This document shows positions 1-5,988 of a stretch of DNA of 7,046 nt, piece by piece; within the stretch, counting starts at the first letter, position 1; each line of letters opens with the position of its first letter. The stretch comes from Firmicutes bacterium UBA3936. Its GTDB lineage: Bacteria > Bacillota > Dethiobacteria > Dethiobacterales > Dethiobacteraceae. A model generated the notes under the pieces. It searched no databases, had not been told where the DNA came from, and saw only the letters and a list, made by a program, of their open reading frames with translations. The position numbers and the translations under genes were made by a program. Where the stretch lies: assembly GCA_002385745.1 (NCBI GenBank), contig DGEC01000064.1, positions 1 to 7,046 of the forward strand, given 5' to 3'.

Positions 1-806
1 AAGGCGGCTGCCCTGTCTTTTGTGGTGACAATGATACCGGCGTTGCCGTCTGCCGGATGCGTCTGGCCGCCATAGGTGTGAATGCCGCCTTCCATTACCG
101 GGCGCAGCCGTGCCAGTTTTTCTTTGGATGTTGTGGGTACGCCTTCGTCGCACTCGACAAGTTTCTTTTCCTTGCGGGAGACCGTTACCTCAACGGGGAA
201 CATATAACGCTTCTGGAAGGCACGGTCATTTTCCAATGCCTTGTCGTACTGCTGGTAGCGGATCAAAACCAGTTCGTCAGCCTGTTCGCGGGTGAAGCCA
301 TGCTTCTTGGCAACATTTTCTGCCGTGTTCAGGGTGCCCTGCCCCGTAGAGGGGTCGGCTGCCATGTTGTCCATATTCCAGTTTTCAGAAATTACTTCAC
401 CGCCCGGCCCCAGGGGATTCGGCCAGATGGTATGGGGGCCGTTTGAGCAGCGGTCGGTGAGCAGGCAGTAAGCCATTTCAAGATTTCCAAGCTCTACCGA
501 CGCACTGGCGTTGAATACCGTTGTGGTAGCTGTGGAGCAGGCCTGCATGATGGTCATCCCGGGAATGTCCGGTGCTCCCATCAGATAGGCTGCCCAGGTA
601 GAACCGAAAAACACACGGTGCTGGCCAACAGTTATTCCAAGGTAGAGATACTCGAACTCTTTCGGGTCAATGCCTTTCTCGGCAAACCATCTTTTACTTG
701 TTTTGGCTCCCAGCTCAATGGAGTTGTCATGCTGCATGCTGCCTTGCCACTTGCAAAAGGGAGAGCTGTAATATCCTCTATAGGGGATATATGCCTTTGT
801 TAACAT
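1..806 (-). CDS. Thiolase-family protein (acetyl-CoA acetyltransferase-like), C-terminus cut by window edge
   Basis: The first 268 residues are visible; the 3' end lies beyond position 1. ATG is at 806-804, with a GGAGGAGG ribosome site (813-820) six bases upstream. The thiolase fold is recognised from the nucleophile region: IMQACSTATTT, with probable acyl-accepting Cys90, preceded by a GxxVGQH-type segment near 57-63 and followed by helix FNASASVELGN. A loop at about 243-257 (HTYGGQTHPADGNAG) stands where thiolases normally carry TAGNxSxxxDGAA. The second-domain His and Cys lie in the missing part. By family it would cleave a 3-ketoacyl-CoA with CoA, or condense two acyl-CoAs, in the cytoplasm. 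It is the last visible gene of the cluster, 19 bases after the dehydrogenase/hydratase gene, which fits the final beta-oxidation step. The motifs differ from classical AtoB/FadA thiolases, so an SCP2-like or other divergent thiolase with a different substrate is possible. Confidence 0.85.
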   Translation of the reverse strand, partial: MLTKAYIPYRGYYSSPFCKWQGSMQHDNSIELGAKTSKRWFAEKGIDPKEFEYLYLGITVGQHRVFFGSTWAAYLMGAPDIPGMTIMQACSTATTTVFNASASVELGNLEMAYCLLTDRCSNGPHTIWPNPLGPGGEVISENWNMDNMAADPSTGQGTLNTAENVAKKHGFTREQADELVLIRYQQYDKALENDRAFQKRYMFPVEVTVSRKEKKLVECDEGVPTTSKEKLARLRPVMEGGIHTYGGQTHPADGNAGIIVTTKDRAAA

Positions 807-825
807 GGAAATCCTCCTCCGTTAT

Positions 826-2868
826 TTATTTGCCTTGGAATTTGGGCGGACGACCGGGTGAAGACAGTCCTGCAAGAGCGTCTTCCGTGGAGAACATATA
901 ATAGAGTTTATCCATCTCTAGTTCTATGGCTTCCTTAATTGAGACTTTCGACTGGGCATCAATTAATTCATTGGAAGTGCGCAGCGCCAGCGGAGCCTTC
1001 CGGGCAACTATGTCCACCAGTTTCTTCGCCAGCTCGGGGCTGACACCTTCGGGCTCCTTGCCTTCAAGCAGTCTCTCGGTATTTTCAGGGCTGAAGGCTT
1101 TCTTCAGTTCGTCATATTTGGCGGGAATTTCGCGCGGCGCATACTTGTCGAACTTGCCTGCGGCCACCAGTTCCTTGATGGCGTCATCAATCTCTGTCGG
1201 GTCAACAAGCTTGGTGACAATGCCGAGTTCCTTGGCTTCTTCCGCAGAGATTGTCTTTCCGGTAAATACATAATACTTGGTCAGTTCAGGCCCGATATGC
1301 CGTTCTGTCCGGATCATACCGCCAAGGCCCGGGAAAATACCGATGCCTGTTTCCGGGAAGCCAAAGGAACCTTTGTCCGTAGCCACAATGGCCTGGCAGG
1401 CCAGGGCAACTTCACTGCCGCCGCCCAGGGACAGCCCGTCAAGCTGGGCGATAGTCATCTTGGGGGAGTTTTCCAACCGCAGCAGCAGGTCATGGCCTTT
1501 GCGGGTAAAGTCGTATGTCCGCTTCAGGTTGTTGTTTTTGATGTTTTCTACGAAGAACTTAATGTCGGCGCCGGCAATAAAGGCCTTGCCCGTCCCTTTG
1601 AGAACGATGGCTTTAACGGCAGGATTCTGTTCAGCCTCGTCAAGCGCCTTTTCAAACTGGGCCATAACCGTGGAATTCAAGGCGTTCATGGCTTCCGGAC
1701 GGTTAAAGGTAATGTAGGCAATATCATCTTTGACTTCCAGATCAATATAGTTGAATTCAAAGGGAACGCCTTTCTTATACTGCTCCTCCAGGAACTTCGG
1801 CATCGGGAAGTCGGAACGGCTCTCCGACAGTTCTTTGACAATCTTATAAGCTTTCTCAATGCCTACGCTGTTCATTAATTCAAAGGGACCCTGCTTCCAG
1901 GTAAGGCCGATCCTTGTCCCTCTGTTAATGTCCTCCATGGTTGCAATGCCTTCATCAATCATTGTGCAGGCAACACCGAAAACGGCGGCAAACATGCGGT
2001 CAATTACATCCTGAGCCCTGCTTTCATCGATTTCGCCCTCGATATCAAAGTTGGACTTCAGGTCTTCAACATAATGCCGCAGGGTTTCGGGAGGCTCGTA
2101 GAAAGAACCTCTTTCCTTGGCCAATGTTCTTGCCGCATGCAGACCGATGGCAATACCGGATTCGTTTTGCAGCTTGAAGGGGCCCATGCCGATGCCAAAT
2201 GCTTTTTTGCAGATTTCATCGATGGAGGGCATATTGGCAATGCCTTCTTCATAAATCCGGATGGCAGTTACATACCAGGGGATAAAGATACGGTTGACGG
2301 TAAAGCCGGGAGCGTCTTTAACCAGAATTGCCGTTTTGGCATGCAGCTTGGCAATTAGCTGGGTCCTTTCAATGGTTTCCTGGCTGGTGCCGTCGTGAGG
2401 CACAATTTCCAACAGGCGGTTCTTGGCCGGGTGGAAGAAATAGTGCATGCCGATTACCCGGTCAGGCCTGTTAGTGGCCTTGGCAAGATCCGAGATATAA
2501 AAGCTGGAGGTATTGGAGGCCAAAATGGTTTTTTCATCGCAGATCTTGTCCAGCTCGGCAAACAGATCCTGCTTTACTTTCAGGTCTTCAAATACTGCCT
2601 CTACTATCAGGTCGCAGTCTTTCAGTTCCTGCTTGTCTACAGTAGGTTTAATACGGGAAAGAGTTACATCCACTTCTTTCTGGGTAAGGATCTTGCGGTC
2701 AATAGCTTCCTGCAGGGTACCGCGGATCATGCCCATTCCGCGTTCCAACTGCGCTTCACCGACGTCAACAAGGACGACGTTAAGGCCTTCCTGAGCCATC
2801 TTCTGGGCAATACCGCTGCCCATGGTTCCTGCTCCTACCATACCGATTTTAAATACCTTTTTCTTCAT
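826..2868 (-). CDS. Bifunctional 3-hydroxyacyl-CoA dehydrogenase / enoyl-CoA hydratase (dehydrogenase N-terminal, hydratase C-terminal)
   Basis: This is a complete 680-residue protein. ATG at 2868 follows AAGGAGG (2875-2881) at six bases; the stop is TAA. Residues 7-185 form the NAD-binding Rossmann domain, with GAGTMG at 12-17, probable NAD-ribose Asp35, ASNTSS at 117-122, likely catalytic His142 and Glu154. Residues 186-350 carry the helical dehydrogenase domains, with the FTVNR Asn192. Residues 372-680 are a crotonase module: oxyanion loop AGAD (432-435), GGGSE with catalytic Glu486, and FPETGIG with catalytic Glu506, so both hydratase glutamates are kept. The C-terminus TEDALAGL...PPKFQGK is typical of enoyl-CoA hydratases. 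It should hydrate a trans-2-enoyl-CoA such as crotonyl-CoA and oxidise the (S)-3-hydroxyacyl-CoA with NAD+, or run in reverse. Domain order is opposite to E. coli FadB and matches the fused crotonyl-CoA hydratase/3-hydroxybutyryl-CoA dehydrogenases known from archaea and some Firmicutes. It lies between the CoA-transferase and thiolase genes. Oddities are the HYFFHP active-site motif and a crotonase insertion. Confidence 0.95.
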   Translation of the reverse strand: MKKKVFKIGMVGAGTMGSGIAQKMAQEGLNVVLVDVGEAQLERGMGMIRGTLQEAIDRKILTQKEVDVTLSRIKPTVDKQELKDCDLIVEAVFEDLKVKQDLFAELDKICDEKTILASNTSSFYISDLAKATNRPDRVIGMHYFFHPAKNRLLEIVPHDGTSQETIERTQLIAKLHAKTAILVKDAPGFTVNRIFIPWYVTAIRIYEEGIANMPSIDEICKKAFGIGMGPFKLQNESGIAIGLHAARTLAKERGSFYEPPETLRHYVEDLKSNFDIEGEIDESRAQDVIDRMFAAVFGVACTMIDEGIATMEDINRGTRIGLTWKQGPFELMNSVGIEKAYKIVKELSESRSDFPMPKFLEEQYKKGVPFEFNYIDLEVKDDIAYITFNRPEAMNALNSTVMAQFEKALDEAEQNPAVKAIVLKGTGKAFIAGADIKFFVENIKNNNLKRTYDFTRKGHDLLLRLENSPKMTIAQLDGLSLGGGSEVALACQAIVATDKGSFGFPETGIGIFPGLGGMIRTERHIGPELTKYYVFTGKTISAEEAKELGIVTKLVDPTEIDDAIKELVAAGKFDKYAPREIPAKYDELKKAFSPENTERLLEGKEPEGVSPELAKKLVDIVARKAPLALRTSNELIDAQSKVSIKEAIELEMDKLYYMFSTEDALAGLSSPGRPPKFQGK

Positions 2869-2929
2869 TCAGATCCTCCTTTATTTAAATAATTTTTGGA
2901 AATCAATACCGGCTGCCGCAAAACTGTTC

Positions 2930-4504
2930 TCAGCCGATTATAGACGCAAGCTGTCCCCATTTCTCCCTGAACATTTCAGGCGGCATGGTTTTTAGATCGG
3001 GAGAGATTTTGGGTTTGAAAGCCATTTGGTCAAGAACATCTTTTTCCAGATCAATTCCGGGAGCTATTTCGGTAAGCACAAGTCCTTCGTCTCCCAATTC
3101 AAAAACCGCCCTTTCCGTCACATAGACAGCAGGCTGCTTTATGTTGCGCGCATATTTGCCGCTGTAGGTTATCTGGTCAACATGTTCCACCAGTTTTTTG
3201 TATTTGCCTTCCTGAAGAATGACCAGTTTGCCGTCTTCAACGGCAACCTTTAAACCGCCGGCGGTGAAGGTCCCGCAGAAGACAACCTTGCGGGAGTTCT
3301 GGCTGATATTGATAAAACCGCCGCTTCCTACAACTCTGTTGCCGAATTTCGTTACATTTATATTTCCCTCTTTATCTGCCTGGGCCATGCCGAGAAAAGC
3401 AATATCTATACCGCCGCCGTCGTAAAAGTCAAACTGGGCGTGGTGTTCAATAACCGCCTCGGGGTTGTAAGCATGGCCGAAATCAGGCGGGCTGGCAGGC
3501 ACCCCGCCGATTGTGCCCGACTCCGTTGTTAAATGCATCAGGTGAGATACATTTTCTTCCGCTGCGACAGCGGCCACATCTGCGGGAATGCCAATCCCCA
3601 GGTTGACAATAGCTCCGGGAGCCAGTTCCATGGCCGCCCGGCGGGCGATTATTTTCCGTTCATCCAGCGGAATAGGCGGGATGGAGGAAAGCGGGATTTT
3701 AACTTCACCGGCAAAAGAGGGAACATAGTATTGAGCTTCCGTCTGCATATGGTGCTGCTGCGGGTTGGTACACTTGACAATATAATCCACCAGGATCCCG
3801 GGAACTCTGACACTCTTGGGATGAAGGGTATTTGCCAGGGCTATCTCCTCTACCTGGGCAATGACAATACCGCCGCAGTTCTTTACCGCCTGTGCCAGCG
3901 GAAGTGCCTCCAGCAAAATACCTTCCCTGTCCATAGTCAGGTTGCCGTTTTCATCGGCCACGGAACCCCTGATAAGCGCCACATCAACATGGAATGTGGG
4001 ATATAACAGGTATTCCTCTCCCTCTATCTCAATAACTTTGATCAGATCCTTGGTGGTCTTGGCATTCATCTTGCCGCCTTCGATACGCGGATCCATATAG
4101 GTTCCAAGGCCTACTTTGGTAATCAAACCGGGCCTTTTGGCGGCAATTTCCCGCCACAACTGCACAACCACGCCTTGCGGGAAGTTGTAGGCTTCTATCT
4201 TATTCTCCTGCACCAGCTTCCCCAGCTTGGGCGCCTGGCGCATAATACCGGCTATCCACCTCTTGACCAGGCCTTCATGTCCAAAACGGGTAAGCCCATA
4301 CTCCTTGTCATCACCGGCACCCGAGCTGGAGACGATTGTCAGGTCCCGGGGGTGTCCTGTCTCAAGGAATCTGCGCTCGATAGCCTGCGCAACTTCTTCC
4401 GCCCAGCCGGCCAGCCCCATTAGGCTGACCCCTATGGTCATGCCGTCCTCAATAAGCATTGCTACCTCATCTGCAGTCCTTATTTTATTTGGCAAACTTC
4501 TCAC
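2930..4504 (-). CDS. pct: Propionate CoA-transferase family protein (class I acyl-CoA:carboxylate CoA-transferase)
   Basis: This 524-residue, two-domain class I CoA-transferase closely resembles Clostridium propionicum Pct as I recall it. Shared stretches include RFLETG, HEGLLKR/HEGLVKRWIAG, NKIEAYN-PQG, QEYL-YP, the FDFYDGGG segment (358-365) and the FCGTFTAGGLKV segment (409-420). The catalytic glutamate, which forms the glutamyl-CoA thioester, is predicted as Glu328 in TTESGTIGGVPA; the second-domain motif NLGIGIP is at 301-307. Family members move CoA between acetyl-CoA or propionyl-CoA and short acids such as propionate, lactate, acrylate or butyrate in the cytoplasm. Here it probably activates the acid fed to the downstream hydratase/dehydrogenase and thiolase; that role is inferred from context. 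The GTG start at 4504 has AAGGA only a few bases upstream. A TTG at 4495 lies six bases after the near-ideal site AAGGAAGGTG, so the protein may start three residues later (521 residues). The gap to the next gene is 61 bases. Confidence 0.93.
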   Translation of the reverse strand: MRSLPNKIRTADEVAMLIEDGMTIGVSLMGLAGWAEEVAQAIERRFLETGHPRDLTIVSSSGAGDDKEYGLTRFGHEGLVKRWIAGIMRQAPKLGKLVQENKIEAYNFPQGVVVQLWREIAAKRPGLITKVGLGTYMDPRIEGGKMNAKTTKDLIKVIEIEGEEYLLYPTFHVDVALIRGSVADENGNLTMDREGILLEALPLAQAVKNCGGIVIAQVEEIALANTLHPKSVRVPGILVDYIVKCTNPQQHHMQTEAQYYVPSFAGEVKIPLSSIPPIPLDERKIIARRAAMELAPGAIVNLGIGIPADVAAVAAEENVSHLMHLTTESGTIGGVPASPPDFGHAYNPEAVIEHHAQFDFYDGGGIDIAFLGMAQADKEGNINVTKFGNRVVGSGGFINISQNSRKVVFCGTFTAGGLKVAVEDGKLVILQEGKYKKLVEHVDQITYSGKYARNIKQPAVYVTERAVFELGDEGLVLTEIAPGIDLEKDVLDQMAFKPKISPDLKTMPPEMFREKWGQLASIIG

Positions 4505-4592
4505 CTTCCTTTTCTTTAATGATTATGATGATGTGCTGGAATTTGGCCGGCCTTTTCCATGTGGCATGACGGGAAAATTGCTGACAGGATGG

Positions 4593-4650
4593 CCGGACAA
4601 AACCGTCCGGTCGTGCCGAAAAGGACAACAGACCGGACATGCACCCGGTC
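4593..4650 (-). repeat. Four mutually pairing GC-rich segments in the CoA-transferase leader
   Basis: In minus-strand order the segments are GACCGG (4650-4645), GTCCGGTC (4638-4631), GACCGGAC (4612-4605) and GTCCGG (4598-4593). Segment 1 pairs with 2 over 6 bases, 2 with 3 over 8 bases, and 3 with 4 over 6 bases, so alternative hairpins exclude each other. The loops are 8, 18 and 6 bases. The arrangement is read directly from the sequence; a regulatory role is inference. Confidence 0.6.
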
Positions 4651-4656
4651 ATTTTC

Positions 4657-4672
4657 AGTGAACCCCTTCACT
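4657..4672. promoter_or_regulatory. CRP/FNR-type palindromic operator candidate
   Basis: AGTGAACCCCTTCACT is a perfect 16-base palindrome apart from its four-base centre. Its core is GTGA-N6-TCAC, the spacing and half-sites of CRP-family operators (consensus TGTGA-N6-TCACA). The symmetry extends into flanking ATTTT and AAAAT arms with one unpaired C (4651-4677). No T-run follows on either strand, so it is not an intrinsic terminator. It sits about 160 bases upstream of the CoA-transferase start. The regulator is not in the window. Confidence 0.45.
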
Positions 4673-4700
4673 AAAATAACTTTCGCCATTGATCCGGCAA
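4673..4700 (-). promoter_or_regulatory. Possible weak promoter for the CoA-transferase cluster
   Basis: Reading the minus strand, TTGCCG (4700-4695) is followed 16 bases later by TATTTT (4678-4673). Each hexamer matches the sigma-A consensus at four of six positions. The predicted transcription start would fall inside the GTGA-N6-TCAC palindrome immediately downstream, which is where a repressor would bind. The match is poor enough to arise by chance in AT-rich sequence. Confidence 0.2.
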
Positions 4701-4725
4701 AATCCTTTTACAGATGCATAATTTA

Positions 4726-5823
4726 TTAAGTCTTTTGCAGTTCCGGTTCAAGGCTCCGGGCAAGTCCCGCGGCAACGGCTGCAGCCGCCAGAACAAGAAC
4801 GCCTCCCTGCGGGCTCATCATAATAAAATCAACTATGCCGTGGACTACAATCAAGCCCTGTACTGCCGCAAGCAGCGGGAATAAAGACAGCTTTTGCCGG
4901 TAAAGCAGCGCCAGGCAGCGGTACACATAAGCCCGGAGCCACAAATAAGCGGCAAGCCCTGCAGTCCCGTAGAGCGCCAGGAAGGAAAGCCAGATATTAT
5001 GAGCATGAAGCTTGTTAATCCGGGTGGAAACGCCAAATGTTCCCCCGCCAAGCAGCGGGCTTTCCTTAAATATATTGAAGCTCTTTACCCAAATATGACT
5101 TCTGGCATTCAACTGGTGGCTTGTGTGGAGCTCGGGAGAGAAAAAAGCCAGGACAGCAATCAGAACAATGGTGGAGAGTAAAAGCAGCCGGACAACTCTG
5201 TTTTTTGTAAAGACGGCGTAAATAAGGAAAGCTGCTTCCAGGGCCATTGTCGCTCCCCTGGAGCCTGTAAAAAACAGGGCGACAAGGTAAAGGGCCAGGC
5301 CGGTGAAATAATATAATTTTTTTTGAAAGCGGCCGGCCTCAAAAAAATGCAATCCGACAAGAACCATGGCGGCAAACCAGGCACCGGCAATATTGGGGTT
5401 GCCGTATGTGCTGTAGATCCTGTAGACATATGTGATTGGTTCATTAAGATAAAAATCCGCTATCCAGGTTAAATCAAAATAGTAGGAAGCCATTTTTTCT
5501 ACAATGCCCAAAACTGCCGTCGGCAGCGAGTACAGCCAGACCTTCTGCAAAAAAGCGCCTGCTTTGTGTTCGTCAGTTATTTTATGTTGCAGGTAATTAG
5601 TTATGCAAAAGTACAGCAGTATGACCAAGGAAGAAAGAGCAGAAAGGAAGGAACGGCTAAGGGTCCCCGAAATCAGGGATATTGCAAAAAGCACAAGTAA
5701 GCCGTCATTTAAAGGATTGTTGTATACCGGTATTTTCCCTGCCAAAATTTTAAAAAAAGCAGCCAAAGCAGGAATTGCCGTCAGGTATGGAGAAAGTATT
5801 GTGAGGACTATTCCCAGTTCCAT
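4726..5823 (-). CDS. O-antigen ligase / polysaccharide polymerase family (Wzy_C-type) membrane protein
   Basis: This 365-residue, very hydrophobic protein has roughly ten predicted membrane spans, for example near 5-27, 60-78, 95-112, 145-160, 170-186, 190-228, 276-297, 313-332 and 340-356. Family signatures are STYGNPNIAG (138-147), FTGSRGATMALE (185-196) and, after an external loop, GGGTFGVS (259-266) with LHAHNIWLS (272-280). The His-x-His-Asn and the GSRG arginine are typical of the WaaL/Wzy_C family. Members join or polymerise undecaprenyl-linked glycans on the outer face of the cytoplasmic membrane. In a Gram-positive-type host this could be a capsule, exopolysaccharide or wall-glycan enzyme rather than a lipopolysaccharide ligase. 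ATG at 5823 has GGGAG (5830-5834) six bases upstream. No other glycan gene is visible, and its acceptor cannot be told. It is slightly shorter than many family members but looks complete. Confidence 0.88.
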   Translation of the reverse strand: MELGIVLTILSPYLTAIPALAAFFKILAGKIPVYNNPLNDGLLVLFAISLISGTLSRSFLSALSSLVILLYFCITNYLQHKITDEHKAGAFLQKVWLYSLPTAVLGIVEKMASYYFDLTWIADFYLNEPITYVYRIYSTYGNPNIAGAWFAAMVLVGLHFFEAGRFQKKLYYFTGLALYLVALFFTGSRGATMALEAAFLIYAVFTKNRVVRLLLLSTIVLIAVLAFFSPELHTSHQLNARSHIWVKSFNIFKESPLLGGGTFGVSTRINKLHAHNIWLSFLALYGTAGLAAYLWLRAYVYRCLALLYRQKLSLFPLLAAVQGLIVVHGIVDFIMMSPQGGVLVLAAAAVAAGLARSLEPELQKT

Positions 5824-5906
5824 TTTTATCTCCCGGTTTCTTTATGCCACAACTCCATTTTAACACAGGCCGGGGCAATTCCACAATGATAGCTTAATAT
5901 TTCATA

Positions 5907-5935
5907 GTTTTAGTCTGAATCTTTTGACTTGTAAA
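5907..5935 (-). promoter_or_regulatory. Candidate sigma-A promoter for the O-antigen-ligase-like gene
   Basis: On the minus strand TTTACA (5935-5930) is separated by 17 bases from TAAAAC (5912-5907), giving five and four consensus matches. It would start transcription near 5900, leaving an untranslated leader of about 75 bases. It overlaps the -35 of the plus-strand promoter, so the two divergent genes could compete or share control. A second weak option is TAAAAT nearer the gene. Confidence 0.3.
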
Positions 5936-5957
5936 AAATATCACAGTATTATATAAT
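5929..5957 (+). promoter_or_regulatory. Sigma-A promoter for the solute-binding protein gene
   Basis: TTGTAA (5929-5934) and a perfect TATAAT (5952-5957) are spaced by the ideal 17 bases in an AT-rich context. Transcription should begin near 5964, giving an untranslated leader of about 230 bases before the ATG at 6197. An upstream TTGACT (5924-5929) is a better hexamer, but its 22-base spacing is too long. Confidence 0.65.
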
Positions 5958-5961
5958 TTGC

Positions 5962-5988
5962 ATAAATACCGGTTACTCGGCTATTTAT
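5962..5988 (+). repeat. Inverted repeat at the predicted transcription start
   Basis: ATAAATACCG (5962-5971) can pair with CGG-C-TATTTAT (5978-5988) around a six-base loop, leaving one bulged C. It lies five bases after the TATAAT box and covers the expected start site. It could be a repressor operator or a 5'-terminal mRNA stem-loop that protects the transcript. No T-run follows, so it is not a terminator. Confidence 0.5.

Larger units (their letters stand above)
4505..4725 (-). promoter_or_regulatory. Repeat-rich leader/control region upstream of the CoA-transferase gene
   Basis: These 221 bases separate the O-antigen-ligase-like gene from the CoA-transferase gene. No hairpin followed by a T-run is seen on the minus strand, so read-through from the upstream gene is possible. 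The region holds a CRP-like palindrome (4657-4672), a weak sigma-A-like element just upstream of it (4673-4700), and a set of CCGGAC/GACCGG inverted repeats (4593-4650). An 8-base palindrome, GGCCGGCC, lies at 4545-4552. A 57-codon open frame also crosses it on the minus strand (ATG 4689, TAA 4516-4518, ending in HHHNH). That frame has no well-placed ribosome site, and I do not call it a gene. Confidence 0.5.

Noticed and set aside
57..446. 129-codon plus-strand open frame with hydrophobic stretches
   Set aside because: The minus strand here encodes a continuous thiolase with its active-site Cys and a strong ribosome site.
1277..1878. Two long plus-strand open frames (146 and 193 codons) opposite the fusion gene
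   Set aside because: They lie wholly antisense to a gene with clear catalytic motifs, have no ribosome site and no recognisable protein features.
2395..2892. 165-codon plus-strand open frame
   Set aside because: Antisense shadow of the dehydrogenase domain; no start signals and it runs across the real gene's ribosome site.
3533..4006. 157-codon plus-strand open frame
   Set aside because: Antisense to the well-supported CoA-transferase gene, with no family resemblance.
4562..4582. Possible sigma-54 promoter, TGGCAT ... TTGCT on the plus strand
   Set aside because: The GG and GC elements are too far apart for a -24/-12 promoter and point away from the CoA-transferase gene.
4651..4677. Intrinsic terminator between the ligase-like gene and the CoA-transferase gene
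   Set aside because: The hairpin is only moderately stable and is followed by A-rich, not T-rich, sequence in both directions.
5924..5957. TTGACT as the -35 of the plus-strand promoter
   Set aside because: The 22-base spacer to TATAAT is too long; TTGTAA at 5929 gives the ideal 17.
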